A stretch of 64,000 nucleotides of DNA from JAVKBW01 sp964352715 (GTDB lineage: Bacteria; Pseudomonadota; Alphaproteobacteria; UBA8366; Aestuariispiraceae). A program made the position numbers and the translations under genes. The stretch covers positions 69,613 through 133,612 of the forward strand of contig CAYGSU010000002.1 of the NCBI GenBank assembly GCA_964352715.1. The letters run 5' to 3'. Positions 18,359-28,647 of this stretch are shown here, in pieces (position 1 is the stretch's first letter; every line of letters begins with the position of its first letter). The notes beneath the pieces are model-generated. The model was given only the letters and a program-made list of their open reading frames with translations, had not been told where the DNA came from and searched no databases.

Positions 18359-19639
18359 ATGAGATCCGATGATCTGGCCGTGATGGGTTCCGGCTCTGGT
18401 TGCGCCAAGCCGCCAGTGCTCAAGGAACGCGGCCAGCGGGAAGTGTTCTGCGGCCTTACCGGCATTGTCTGGATGCATCGGAAGATTCAGGACGCTTTCT
18501 TTCTCGTTGTCGGTTCCAGAACCTGCGCCCATCTCATCCAGTCCGCTGCGGGCGTGATGATTTTCGCAGAACCCCGTTTCGCCACCGCCATCATCGACGA
18601 ACGCGATCTTGCCGGTCTTGCCGATGCGAATGAAGAGCTCGACCGGGTAGTCGCTCAGCTCCTCGAGCGCCGGCCCGATATCAAAACGCTGTTTCTCGTC
18701 GGTTCCTGCCCGTCTGAGGTCATCAAGCTCGACCTGGCGCGCGCAGCCCAGCGGCTGTCGCACCAGTACATTTCCCGGGTGAGGGTGCTGAATTATTCCG
18801 GAAGCGGTATCGAAACAACGTTCACCCAGGGCGAAGACGCCTGTCTGGCATCGCTTGTGCCTGAACTGCCGGAAAGCAAGACACGCTCGCTGTTGGTTGT
18901 CGGCTGCCTCGCCGATGTCGTTGAAGACCAGATGATGCGTCTGTTCACGGCGATGGGGCTGGAAAATGTTTCCTTCCTGCCGCCGCGCCGCAGTACCGAA
19001 TTGCCAGCCGTGGGCAGCGAAACCCTGTTTCTGCTGGCACAACCGTTTCTGGCCGACACCGCAAAGGCCCTGAAGGACCGCGGCGCACAGTATATTCCCG
19101 CACCATTTCCGCTCGGTGCGGAAGGGACGGAACTGTGGCTGAAGGCCGCGGCTGACGCCTTCGATGTCGATCCGGCGGTCTTCGAACAGGCCGTTGGTCC
19201 GGCCCGCGACAGGGCCAATCGCGCCTTGGAAAAATACCGTCCCGTGCTGGACGGAAAGACGATTTTCTTCTTCCCCGATTCACAGCTTGAGCCGCCGCTG
19301 GCGCGTTTCCTGTCTCGTGAGCTGGGGATGAAGCCGATTGAAATCGGAACCCCCTTCCTTCATCGCGAACATCTGGCCGTGGAGCTTGATCTGCTGCCGG
19401 CAAACGTTCAGCTCAGCGAAGGCCAGGATGTCGACCGTCAACTGGACCGCTGCCGGGATGCAAAACCGGACATCTCCGTCTGCGGCCTCGGGCTGGCCAA
19501 TCCGCTGGAAGCAGAAGGCTTCACGACCAAGTGGGCGATCGAGCTGGTTTTCACGCCCATTCAGGGTTTCGACCAGGCGGGCGATCTTGCCGAGCTGTTT
19601 CATCGGCCGCTGTACCGGCGGGAAAGGCTGAAGGTTTAA
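18359..19639 (+). CDS. bchN: Light-independent protochlorophyllide reductase subunit N
   Basis: 426 aa, nitrogenase MoFe-alpha-like. With BchB it forms the catalytic NB protein that reduces ring D of protochlorophyllide, fed by BchL. Cysteines expected to hold the [4Fe-4S] NB-cluster are seen in FCGLTGIVWMHRK, GSRTCAHLIQ and VGSCPSEVIKL. ATG 18359 has AAGGGGGTAAGGA upstream and matches the start of homologues; the in-frame ATG at 18263 would add 32 residues with no homology. bchF, normally the gene before bchN, is not here. bchB follows after 4 bp. Confidence 0.97.
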   Translation: MRSDDLAVMGSGSGCAKPPVLKERGQREVFCGLTGIVWMHRKIQDAFFLVVGSRTCAHLIQSAAGVMIFAEPRFATAIIDERDLAGLADANEELDRVVAQLLERRPDIKTLFLVGSCPSEVIKLDLARAAQRLSHQYISRVRVLNYSGSGIETTFTQGEDACLASLVPELPESKTRSLLVVGCLADVVEDQMMRLFTAMGLENVSFLPPRRSTELPAVGSETLFLLAQPFLADTAKALKDRGAQYIPAPFPLGAEGTELWLKAAADAFDVDPAVFEQAVGPARDRANRALEKYRPVLDGKTIFFFPDSQLEPPLARFLSRELGMKPIEIGTPFLHREHLAVELDLLPANVQLSEGQDVDRQLDRCRDAKPDISVCGLGLANPLEAEGFTTKWAIELVFTPIQGFDQAGDLAELFHRPLYRRERLKV

Positions 19640-19643
19640 CACC

Positions 19644-21200
19644 ATGCACCTGACCGTATGGACATATGAAGGCCCCCCGCATGTCGGCGCGATGCGCGTA
19701 GCGACGGCAATGCAGGATGTCCACTACGTGCTGCATGCACCGCAGGGCGATACCTATGCCGACCTGCTGTTCACAATGATCGAGCGCCGCAAGAAACGCC
19801 CGCCGGTTACCTACACAACCTTTCAGGCGCGTGATCTGGGTGCGGATACAGCCGATCTTTTCCAGTCAGCCGTTGCAGACGCCTTTGAACGGTTTCAGCC
19901 GAAGGCCCTTCTTGTCGGGGCATCCTGTACGGCGGAGCTCATTCAGGACGACCCGGCCGGGTTGGCAAAGCGTTTGGGGCTTCCTGTGCCGGTCGTTCCG
20001 CTGGAACTGCCTTCCTATCAGCGCAAGGAAAACTGGGGTGCATCGGAAACCTTCTATCATCTGGTCCGCACCATCTGTCTGCCACTGGCGAACGCAGGTG
20101 ACCGGCAAAAACCGGCATCTGATGGCCGGCCAAGCTGCAATCTGCTGGGACCGACGGCCCTTGGCTTCCGGCATCGTGACGATATCATTGAAATCACCCG
20201 GCTGCTGAATTCGCTCGGCGTTGCGGTGAATGTCGTCGCACCGCTCGATGCTACAGTTGCCGATATTGCAAGATTGCCGGACGCTGACTTCAACGTTGCG
20301 CTTTATCCCGAAATCGCGACGACAACAGCGCGCTGGCTGGAAAAGACATTCGGTCAGAAAACCGTGACGACCGTGCCGATCGGTGTCGGAGCGACTTGCG
20401 ACTTCATTCGGGAAGTTGCGGCGCTTACGGGGCTTGATGCCTCCGCGCTTCTGTCCGACATCCCGTCGCGCTTCCCATGGTATTCCCGGTCAGTCGACTC
20501 GACCTACCTGACCAGCAAGCGGGTATTCATTTTCGGTGATGCGACCCATGCAATCGCCGCTGCAAGAATCGCATCGGAAGAATTCGGCTTTACGGTAGTC
20601 GGGCTTGGCACCTATGCCCGCGAACAGGCGCGGGATGTGCGCGCCGCCGCGAAGGCGCTGGATCTGGAAGCCCTGATCACCGACGATTATCTCGACGTCG
20701 AAAAGGCGATTTCCGAACTGCAGCCTGAACTTGTTCTCGGCTCGCAAATGGAACGGCATATCGCAAAGCGCTTCGGTATTCCCTGTGCGGTCATTTCCGC
20801 ACCGGTACATGTGCAGGATTTCCCGGCTCGTTATTCACCCCAGATGGGTTTCGAAGGCGCGAATGTCATTTTCGATACCTGGGTGCATCCGCTGATGATG
20901 GGACTGGAAGAACATCTGATCGGCATGTTCCGGGAAGATTTCGAATTCCAGGACGATGCCGCACCGTCTCACCTGAATGCCGAAACCAAAGTGAAGCAAC
21001 CAACCGAAACAACCTCGATTGGCGATCCCGCAAATGAAGATATCGACTGGTCTTCCGACGCTCAGGGAGAATTGAAGAAGATTCCATTCTTCGTGCGTGG
21101 GAAAGCAAGAAGAAACACAGAAAAGTTTGCTGCCGAGCGCGGCCTTCAAACCATAACCCTAGAGACCCTGTATGATGCAAAAGCGCACTTCGGAAGATAG
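19644..21200 (+). CDS. bchB: Light-independent protochlorophyllide reductase subunit B
   Basis: 518 aa. The start MHLTVWTYEGPPHVGAMRVA is diagnostic, and APQGDTYADL contains the aspartate that serves as fourth cluster ligand in BchB. GASCTAELIQDD and the C-terminal domain (IDWSSDAQGELKKIPFFVRG) are also typical. It pairs with BchN. The last 29 bp overlap bchH. Confidence 0.97.
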   Translation: MHLTVWTYEGPPHVGAMRVATAMQDVHYVLHAPQGDTYADLLFTMIERRKKRPPVTYTTFQARDLGADTADLFQSAVADAFERFQPKALLVGASCTAELIQDDPAGLAKRLGLPVPVVPLELPSYQRKENWGASETFYHLVRTICLPLANAGDRQKPASDGRPSCNLLGPTALGFRHRDDIIEITRLLNSLGVAVNVVAPLDATVADIARLPDADFNVALYPEIATTTARWLEKTFGQKTVTTVPIGVGATCDFIREVAALTGLDASALLSDIPSRFPWYSRSVDSTYLTSKRVFIFGDATHAIAAARIASEEFGFTVVGLGTYAREQARDVRAAAKALDLEALITDDYLDVEKAISELQPELVLGSQMERHIAKRFGIPCAVISAPVHVQDFPARYSPQMGFEGANVIFDTWVHPLMMGLEEHLIGMFREDFEFQDDAAPSHLNAETKVKQPTETTSIGDPANEDIDWSSDAQGELKKIPFFVRGKARRNTEKFAAERGLQTITLETLYDAKAHFGR

Positions 21201-24200
21201 TGTGACGCCCGTACGGGTCGTCATCATTACGCTGGACAATCACCTGTCCGCGACCGTGAAACGCGCAAACACCTTGCTGCATCGCCGGCTACCGAACCTC
21301 CAGCTAACGCTTCATGCAGCATCGTCGTGGAGCAAGAACCCGGATTCCCTGGCGCGTTGCCGGAACGATATCGCCAAAGGCGACATCATCATCGTAACGA
21401 TGATGTTCATGGAAGATCACATTAATGCCGTTTTGCCTGCGCTTCAGGCACGGCGTGAAGAATGCGACGCCATGGTGTGCTGCATGTCATCAGGCGAGAT
21501 TGTCCGTCTGACCCGCATGGGGCGGTTCAAGATGGGCGAAAAGGACAGCGGCGCGATTGAGCTTCTGAAGCGGTTGCGCGGATCGAAAAAATCAGGCTCC
21601 AGCGATGGCGCGAAGCAGATGGCGGTGTTGCGTCGCCTGCCACGCATGCTGCGGTTCATTCCCGGTACCGCACAGGACCTGCGGGCCTACTTCCTGACCA
21701 TGCAGTACTGGCTGGCGTGCAGTGACGAAAACCTCATCAACATGGTTCTGTTCCTCATCGACCGCTATTCCACCGCGTCGAACAAGGCGCTGCGTGGCGT
21801 GTTGAAGCCGGCTCTGCCGGTTACCTATCCCGACACCGGTCTTTATCACCCGTCGCTTGCGGATCGGACATCGGAGAACCTTCACGATCTTCCGAAGCCG
21901 AAAGCACCGACCGGAACAATCGGTGTCATCCTTATGCGCGCCTATGTGCTGGCCGGCGACACCAGCCATTACGATACCGTCATCAAGGCATTGGAAGCCA
22001 AAGGTCTTCGTGTCATACCCGTGTTTGCCTGCGGGCTCGACAGCCGCCCGGCAATCACGAAGTTCTTCTTCGCCAACGGCAAGCCGCAGGTTGATGCGGT
22101 GCTGTCGCTTACCGGTTTCTCCCTTGTTGGCGGCCCGGCCTACAACAATGCGCAGGCAGCGGAAGAAATGCTGACCGAGCTTGATGTGCCCTACATTTCG
22201 GCTCATGCGCTCGAATTCCAGACTGTTGAGGAATGGCGGGAGTCGGAACGTGGTCTGCTGCCTGTCGAAGCCACAATGATGGTTGCGATACCGGAGCTTG
22301 ATGGCGCAATTGGCTCGGCAATCTATGGCGGCCGTTCGGTCAGTAACGCGTCAGAACCTGTCATGGCGGCTGAACTGGAACGGGCGAACGCGCTTGTTGA
22401 CCGGGCCTATCGAATGATCGCCATGCGTCGTACCAAGGTCGCCGACCGCAAGATCGCAATCACACTGTTCAACTTCCCGCCAAATTCCGGCGCGACCGGC
22501 ACGGCTGCGTTTCTCGATGTTTTCGGGTCGCTGTTCAACGTGCTGAACAGTCTGAAAAAACACGGCTATTTGGTTGACGTTCCCGACTCCGTCGATGCGC
22601 TGCGGACACTTCTTCTGGAAGGTAATGCCAAACAGTTCGGTTCCGATGCAAATGTGATGGCCAGAATTCCCGTTGACGATCATGTGCGCCAGGAACCCTA
22701 TCTGGACGAGATCGAAGCGCAATGGGGAACGGCGCCTGGAAAATTGCAGACCGACGGATCCACCATCCATGTTCTCGGCGCATCCTTCGGCAATGTCATG
22801 GTCGGCATCCAGCCGGGCTTCGGGTACGAAGGCGACCCGATGCGGCTTCTGTTCGACAAGGGCTTTGCGCCGACACATGCATTTTCTGCTTATTACCGCT
22901 ATCTGCGGAATGATTTTGGTGCTGACGCCGTACTCCATTTCGGAACGCATGGCGCGCTTGAATTCATGCCGGGTAAACAGGCCGGTCTATCAGCGGATTG
23001 CTGGCCGGACCGGTTGATAGGCAACCTGCCGAACTTCTATATCTATGCCGCCAATAACCCGTCCGAAGGGTTGATCGCAAAGCGGCGCTCTCTCGCAACA
23101 CTGATCAGCTATCTCACGCCGCCAGTGCAGAAAGCCGGCCTTTACAAGGATCTTGCCGATCTGAAAGGCTCGATTGACCGCTGGCGCGCATTGCCACCGG
23201 AACAGCAGGCGGAACGCGCCCGGTTGGCGCAACTGATCCAGTCCCAGGCCGCCATGATTGACATGACGCCGGCTTCACCCCTGTGGGATGACGCCGGAGA
23301 AGCCGAAGTGCCTGTGGTACATGATGCGCTGATTGAATTGCAGAATACACTGATCCCGCATGGCCTTCATATTCTGGGGCAGGCGCCGAGCGACGCCGAA
23401 CGTCAAGACTATATCGACGCCATGATGCCCGTTGCCGGCGATGCGGTTGCGGTGAAGCCTGACATCGAACGGATTGCTGCGGCGCTGTCAAAAGATGCAG
23501 AAATTCCTGCCGTGCTGCATGCGCTGGATGGCGGTTTTATCCGCCCGGTAGCCGGTGGCGATCTGCTGCGCAACCCCGATATCCTGCCAACCGGGCGAAA
23601 TATTCACGGTTTCGATCCGTTTCTCATTCCCAGCCCGTTCGCCATGAAGGATGGCGCGCGGCAGGCCGAGCATCTTGTCGCCCGGCATGTTGCCGATACC
23701 GGAACCTATCCGGAATCCATCGCCCTGGTGCTGTGGGGAACCGATAACCTGAAAAATGAGGGAACGCCGATCGGTCAGGCGTTGAGCCTGATCGGCGCTG
23801 AGCCCCGCTATGACAGTTTCGGTCGTGTAGCAGGGGCTAAACTGATTGATCTGGAAACACTCGGCCGTCCGCGGATTGACGTCGTGATGACGGTGTCCGG
23901 CATCTTCCGTGATCTGCTTCCCCTGCACATGAAAATGCTGGCCGAAGCAGCCAACCTTGCGGCAAATGCCGATGAACCGCTGGACCGGAACTACGTGCGG
24001 CGCAATGCGCTGGCGCATCAGGAAGAATACGGTTGCGATTTTGAAACCGCCTCCCTGCGCGTTTTCAGCAATGCCGATGGCGCATACGGATCAAACGTCA
24101 ATCACCTTGTCGATAACGGGCAATGGGAAGACGAAAACGATCTGGCTGAAATGTTCACCCAGCGGAAATGCTTTGCCTATTCGCAGTCCGGCGAAGCGGT

Positions 24201-24786
24201 GCGCCATGAAGAACTGCTGAAAGGCATGTTGGGCAAGGTCAATCTGGCATACCAGAATCTGGAATCCCTGGAAGTCGGCGTCACGACGATCGACCACTAC
24301 TTCGACTCGCTCGGCGGCATCACGCGGGCGGCCACTCAGTCTCGCGGTGAAAGCATTCCGGTCTATATCGCTGACCACACACGGGGTGACGGCGCAATCC
24401 GCACCCTGAATGAACAGGTAGCACTTGAGACCCGCACACGGATGCTGAACCCGGCCTGGTACGAAGGCATGCTGAAACATGGGTACGAAGGCGTTCGCCA
24501 GATTGAGGCGCATGTTACCAATACTGTGGGCTGGTCTGCGACGACCGGTCAGGTGGATCCGTGGATCTACCGTCAACTTACAGAAACATTCGTAATGGAC
24601 CCGGAAATGCGGGACAGACTTTCGGCGCTGAACGTTCAGGCGTCGGCAAGGGTCGTCAACCGGTTGCTTGAGGCGCATGAGCGCAACTACTGGCAACCGG
24701 ATGACGACATGCTCGAAGCTCTGCGTGAGGCAGGCGACGAGATGGAAGATAAACTCGAAGGTGTTGGGGGAGAAATGGCGGCATGA
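21172..24786 (+). CDS. bchH: Magnesium chelatase subunit H
   Basis: 1204 aa, the porphyrin-binding catalytic subunit of Mg chelatase. The CobN/BchH family block HFGTHGALEFMPGKQAGLS and the C-terminal DHYFDSLGGITRA are present. Length is in the usual range (about 1190-1200). It overlaps bchB by 29 bp and bchL by 4 bp (ATGA). Confidence 0.97.
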   Translation: MMQKRTSEDSVTPVRVVIITLDNHLSATVKRANTLLHRRLPNLQLTLHAASSWSKNPDSLARCRNDIAKGDIIIVTMMFMEDHINAVLPALQARREECDAMVCCMSSGEIVRLTRMGRFKMGEKDSGAIELLKRLRGSKKSGSSDGAKQMAVLRRLPRMLRFIPGTAQDLRAYFLTMQYWLACSDENLINMVLFLIDRYSTASNKALRGVLKPALPVTYPDTGLYHPSLADRTSENLHDLPKPKAPTGTIGVILMRAYVLAGDTSHYDTVIKALEAKGLRVIPVFACGLDSRPAITKFFFANGKPQVDAVLSLTGFSLVGGPAYNNAQAAEEMLTELDVPYISAHALEFQTVEEWRESERGLLPVEATMMVAIPELDGAIGSAIYGGRSVSNASEPVMAAELERANALVDRAYRMIAMRRTKVADRKIAITLFNFPPNSGATGTAAFLDVFGSLFNVLNSLKKHGYLVDVPDSVDALRTLLLEGNAKQFGSDANVMARIPVDDHVRQEPYLDEIEAQWGTAPGKLQTDGSTIHVLGASFGNVMVGIQPGFGYEGDPMRLLFDKGFAPTHAFSAYYRYLRNDFGADAVLHFGTHGALEFMPGKQAGLSADCWPDRLIGNLPNFYIYAANNPSEGLIAKRRSLATLISYLTPPVQKAGLYKDLADLKGSIDRWRALPPEQQAERARLAQLIQSQAAMIDMTPASPLWDDAGEAEVPVVHDALIELQNTLIPHGLHILGQAPSDAERQDYIDAMMPVAGDAVAVKPDIERIAAALSKDAEIPAVLHALDGGFIRPVAGGDLLRNPDILPTGRNIHGFDPFLIPSPFAMKDGARQAEHLVARHVADTGTYPESIALVLWGTDNLKNEGTPIGQALSLIGAEPRYDSFGRVAGAKLIDLETLGRPRIDVVMTVSGIFRDLLPLHMKMLAEAANLAANADEPLDRNYVRRNALAHQEEYGCDFETASLRVFSNADGAYGSNVNHLVDNGQWEDENDLAEMFTQRKCFAYSQSGEAVRHEELLKGMLGKVNLAYQNLESLEVGVTTIDHYFDSLGGITRAATQSRGESIPVYIADHTRGDGAIRTLNEQVALETRTRMLNPAWYEGMLKHGYEGVRQIEAHVTNTVGWSATTGQVDPWIYRQLTETFVMDPEMRDRLSALNVQASARVVNRLLEAHERNYWQPDDDMLEALREAGDEMEDKLEGVGGEMAA

Positions 24787-25700
24787 ATTTTTCACTAGGA
24801 TCGCTGCCAAGAGAGAGCAGCGCGCTGAACAGGTCGGTCGGAAACGGCGAGGGCAGCGTGCAGGTCGAAATGGATGCCAATGTGCAGATCGAAACCGCGA
24901 AAGTGTTTTCGGTCTACGGCAAGGGCGGCATCGGCAAGAGCACGACATCGTCCAACCTTTCCGCGGCTTTTTCGAAGCTCGGGAAACGCGTCCTTCAGAT
25001 CGGTTGCGATCCGAAGCACGATTCTACCTTCACCCTGACCAAGCGTCTGGTGCCGACGGTTATCGATGCGCTCGAAGCCGTCGATTTCCATGCTGAAGAG
25101 CTGCGCGTCGAAGACTTCGTTTACGAAGGCTACAACGGTGTGATGTGTGTTGAAGCAGGCGGTCCGCCGGCGGGTACAGGCTGCGGCGGTTATGTGGTTG
25201 GCCAGACGGTCAAACTGCTGAAGGAACACCACCTTCTGGAAGATACCGATGTCGTGATTTTCGATGTTCTGGGTGATGTTGTCTGCGGCGGTTTCGCCGC
25301 ACCGTTGCAACACGCCGAACGCGCGCTGATCGTAACTGCAAACGATTTCGACTCAATCTTCGCAATGAACCGTATCGTGACCGCCATCAAGGCGAAGGCG
25401 AAAAACTACGAAGTCCGGGTCGGCGGCGTGATTGCAAACCGCAGTGCAGCGACGGATGAAATCGACCGGTTCAATAAAGCAATCGGCCTGGAAACCCTGG
25501 CGCATTTCCAGGATCTCGATGAAATTCGCCGGTCCCGGTTGAAGAAATCCACATTGTTCGAAATGGACTCAACGCCCGCGCTCGAAATCGTGAAGGCAGG
25601 GTACCTTGAACTGGCGCAAAAGCTTTGGGATGGGGTGGAACCGCAAGATGCGATCCCCATGAAAGACCGTGAAATTTTCGATTTTCTGGGATTTGACTAA
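24783..25700 (+). CDS. bchL: Light-independent protochlorophyllide reductase ATP-binding protein L
   Basis: 305 aa, NifH-like homodimer that delivers electrons to BchNB with ATP hydrolysis. The deviant Walker A GKGGIGKST starts near residue 46; cluster cysteines are in TGCGGYVVG and GDVVCGGFAAP; the switch is CDPKHDST. It carries an N-terminal extension of about 40 residues before the P-loop, rich in Ser, Asn and Glu. It overlaps bchH and bchM. Confidence 0.97.
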   Translation: MNFSLGSLPRESSALNRSVGNGEGSVQVEMDANVQIETAKVFSVYGKGGIGKSTTSSNLSAAFSKLGKRVLQIGCDPKHDSTFTLTKRLVPTVIDALEAVDFHAEELRVEDFVYEGYNGVMCVEAGGPPAGTGCGGYVVGQTVKLLKEHHLLEDTDVVIFDVLGDVVCGGFAAPLQHAERALIVTANDFDSIFAMNRIVTAIKAKAKNYEVRVGGVIANRSAATDEIDRFNKAIGLETLAHFQDLDEIRRSRLKKSTLFEMDSTPALEIVKAGYLELAQKLWDGVEPQDAIPMKDREIFDFLGFD

Positions 25701-26401
25701 TGCAGACAGCAGCTTACATCGAACGGCGCGGTGAAATCGAAACGTATTTCGACAGCACGGCTGTCGATGCATGGAAGAAGCTGACATCGGATGCACCGGT
25801 CGGGAAAATCCGGGCAACGGTACGGGCCGGGCGTGACCGCATGCGGGCCACGCTGCTGGGTTACCTCCCGGAAGACTTAAGCGGACGCCGTATCCTGGAT
25901 GCAGGATGCGGCACCGGTGCGTTTGCTGTTGAAGCGGCGCGTCGCGGTGCGGATGTCGTCGCTATCGATCTTTCGCCAACCTTGGTCGATCTGGCGCGGG
26001 ACCGCCTGCCCGAAGATCTGGGCAAAGGCAGGATCACCTTTATGGCGGGTGACATGCTTGACCCGGCTTTGGGTGAATTCGACCATGTCGTCGCGATGGA
26101 TAGTTTCATCCATTACAACACGGTCGATATTGTCAGCATGCTTGGTGGTTTGACGGAACGGACATCGGACTCGATCCTGTTCACGGTCGCCCCCAGAACG
26201 CCCCTGCTTGCGGTGATGCACACGGTTGGTCGGCTGTTCCCGCAGGGCAACCGTGCACCGGCCATTGTTCCGGTACCGCCGCGCAAATTGCATGACCTGA
26301 TCAGAAGATCGCCTTCGATGGAAGGCTGGTCGGCGGGCCGGCATCAACGTATCGACAGCGGATTCTACCTGTCGATGGCGCAAGAGGTGACGCGTCGATG
26401 A
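25700..26401 (+). CDS. bchM: Magnesium-protoporphyrin IX methyltransferase
   Basis: 233 aa SAM-dependent methyltransferase that esterifies the C13 propionate of Mg-protoporphyrin IX. The SAM motif I is ILDAGCGTGAFAVEAARRG near residue 65, and the family block VVAMDSFIHY is near 135. It overlaps bchL by one base and lhaA by 4 bp (ATGA), as in other bchHLM-lhaA operons. Confidence 0.96.
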   Translation: MQTAAYIERRGEIETYFDSTAVDAWKKLTSDAPVGKIRATVRAGRDRMRATLLGYLPEDLSGRRILDAGCGTGAFAVEAARRGADVVAIDLSPTLVDLARDRLPEDLGKGRITFMAGDMLDPALGEFDHVVAMDSFIHYNTVDIVSMLGGLTERTSDSILFTVAPRTPLLAVMHTVGRLFPQGNRAPAIVPVPPRKLHDLIRRSPSMEGWSAGRHQRIDSGFYLSMAQEVTRR

Positions 26402-27849
26402 CAGCGAAGAAGAAACCGCAAAAGTACGAGGTCATCGCCAACTTCTGGTCGACGCTTGGTCCGCGTTTTTTGCCGTTTGCGGACGCAGCATCGGAAGAGT
26501 TGCCGCTTGGCCGGCTTCTGCGTCTGTCGCTGTTTCAGATATCGGTCGGCATGGCCGTGGTGCTGCTGACGGGTACCCTGAACCGCGTAATGATCATCGA
26601 ACTGGGCGTGCCCACCTGGCTGGTCGCGACGATGGTATCACTGCCACTCGTCTTTGCGCCGTTGCGCGCCCTGATCGGTTACAAATCCGATACCTATCGG
26701 TCTTTCCTCGGCTGGCGGCGGGTTCCCTATATCTGGTACGGGTCACTATTGCAGTTTGGCGGGTTGGCGATCATGCCGTTTGCTCTGCTTGTGCTGTCGG
26801 GCGATGTCCGCGGTGGCGACCCGATCTGGGGCCATGTCGGGGGCGCGCTCGCCTTCCTGTTGATCGGCGCGGGTCTGCACACGACCCAGACTGCCGGCCT
26901 CGCTCTTGCAACCGATCTTGCGAAACCTGACAACAGACCGCGTGTCGTTGCGCTGATGTATGTGATGCTGCTGGTTGGAATGGTCGCGAGTTCGCTGGTG
27001 TTCGGGGCAGTGCTTGAGGATTTCACCGCCAAGAAACTAATCCAGGTTATCCAGGGCGCTGCCGTTGTAACGATCGTTCTGAATTTCATCGCGATGTGGA
27101 AGCAGGAAGCGCGGAATTCCAAACGGACGGCCAATGATTTACCACAACCCTCGTTCCAGGAAATGTGGCAGGACTTCAGCGGAAACATCCGGGTAAAAAG
27201 GCTGCTCGTCGCTGTTGGTCTCGCTGCTGCCGGCTTCAGCATGCAGGACATTCTTCTTGAACCGTATGGCGCGGAAGTGCTCGGGCTGTCGGTTTCGCAT
27301 ACGACAATGCTGACGGCCCTGCTGGCCGGCGGAACACTGCTGGGTTTCGGTCTTGCTGCCCGTATGCTGACCCGGGGCGCAGATGCCTACCGCATTGCCG
27401 GGTACGGCATTGTTATCGGCGTTTTCGCTTTTTCGTCGGTTATCTTTTCCGGCCCGATCGCATCGCTGGCGCTGTTCTGCACAGGAACGGCGGCTATCGG
27501 TTTCGGTGGCGGCCTTTTCGCGGTGGGAACCATGACGGCGGCAATGGCGCTTGTACGGTCCGGTAACAGCGGCATGGCAATCGGCGCCTGGGGTGCTGTT
27601 CATGCAACGGCGACAGGCGCGGCAATCGCGATCGGCGGTTACATTCGCGATGTTGTGGGCGATCTCGCAGCAAGCGGTGCCCTGGGTACTGCAATGAACG
27701 GCGTGTCGACTGGTTACACCGTCGTTTATCATCTGGAAATACTGCTTTTGTTTTTTGCACTCGTCGCGATTGGACCGCTTGCCGGATCATCGCGTGTTTT
27801 GAACGGCCGTTCCAAGACCAGGTTCGGCATGACGGAGATACCGGGGTAA
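26398..27849 (+). CDS. lhaA: LH1 assembly protein, PucC/LhaA family transporter
   Basis: 483 aa with about 12 hydrophobic helices, of the BCD/PucC branch of the major facilitator superfamily. LhaA is needed for LH1 assembly and may deliver bacteriochlorophyll. Motifs include LTGTLNRVMIIELGVP and GYKSDTYRSFLGWRRVPYIW. Its place between bchM and puhA identifies it as LhaA rather than PucC. A second family member lies at 56138-57508. Confidence 0.93.
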   Translation: MTAKKKPQKYEVIANFWSTLGPRFLPFADAASEELPLGRLLRLSLFQISVGMAVVLLTGTLNRVMIIELGVPTWLVATMVSLPLVFAPLRALIGYKSDTYRSFLGWRRVPYIWYGSLLQFGGLAIMPFALLVLSGDVRGGDPIWGHVGGALAFLLIGAGLHTTQTAGLALATDLAKPDNRPRVVALMYVMLLVGMVASSLVFGAVLEDFTAKKLIQVIQGAAVVTIVLNFIAMWKQEARNSKRTANDLPQPSFQEMWQDFSGNIRVKRLLVAVGLAAAGFSMQDILLEPYGAEVLGLSVSHTTMLTALLAGGTLLGFGLAARMLTRGADAYRIAGYGIVIGVFAFSSVIFSGPIASLALFCTGTAAIGFGGGLFAVGTMTAAMALVRSGNSGMAIGAWGAVHATATGAAIAIGGYIRDVVGDLAASGALGTAMNGVSTGYTVVYHLEILLLFFALVAIGPLAGSSRVLNGRSKTRFGMTEIPG

Positions 27850-27870
27850 GCCCGTTTTTGGAGGTGTATG

Positions 27871-28647
27871 ATGGAAATTGGTGCAATTACGGAATACGTC
27901 GATGTGGCTCAGATCACACTCTATGTTTTCTGGATATTCTTCGCAGGTGTAATTCTATACCTGATCCAGGAGAACAAGCGGGAAGGCTATCCGCTTGAAA
28001 CGGATTCGCTTGATCCAGCCCAGCGCAAGAAAATTGCCGGGTTGACCGGCCTGCCATCGCCGAAGACATTTCTGATGCCGGATGGCAAAACCTATACGGT
28101 GCCAAATCTGGGGAATGCCGATACCCGGGTTCTGAAAGCATCCGGCGGTTCGGCGAACGGCGGATTTCCGATTGATCCGGAAGGCGACCCGATGCTGGCG
28201 GAAGTCGGTCCCGGCGGCTATGCCGAACGCGATGATATTCCGGACGCCAACTTCGACGGTTCACCGAAAATCATTCCGATGCGTAACGCAGCCGGTTTTC
28301 ATGTCGATGAGCGAGACCCCAACCCGATCGGGATGCAGGTTTTCGGTGCTGACGGCAAAGTGGCCGGAACAGTCAGCGATCTGTGGGTTGACCCGTCCGA
28401 ACATCTGATCCGCTTCCTTGAAGCTGATGTCGGGACCGGTGCGCCGGTTCTGCTGCCGCTGAACCTGACAACGATTGAAGGCAGAAAAGCCGTCAAGGTA
28501 CGGGCGCTTCTTTCGACGCAGTTCGCCAACATTCCGAAGACGGCGAGCCAGGAACAGATTACCCGGCTGGAGGAAGAAAAGATCTACGGATACTTCGGTG
28601 CCGGAACGCTCTATGCAACACCCGGACGTTCGGAGCCAATCGTATGA
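27871..28647 (+). CDS. puhA: Photosynthetic reaction centre H subunit
   Basis: 258 aa. One N-terminal membrane helix (ITLYVFWIFFAGVILYLIQ) is followed by ENKREGYPLE and a soluble PRC-barrel-like domain with FHVDERDPNP and the acidic C-terminal region, as in RC-H. ATG 27871 is preferred to ATG 27868 because GGAGG lies 6 bp upstream; the ATG at 27868 would be only 3 bp away. The stop overlaps puhB by 4 bp. Confidence 0.96.
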   Translation: MEIGAITEYVDVAQITLYVFWIFFAGVILYLIQENKREGYPLETDSLDPAQRKKIAGLTGLPSPKTFLMPDGKTYTVPNLGNADTRVLKASGGSANGGFPIDPEGDPMLAEVGPGGYAERDDIPDANFDGSPKIIPMRNAAGFHVDERDPNPIGMQVFGADGKVAGTVSDLWVDPSEHLIRFLEADVGTGAPVLLPLNLTTIEGRKAVKVRALLSTQFANIPKTASQEQITRLEEEKIYGYFGAGTLYATPGRSEPIV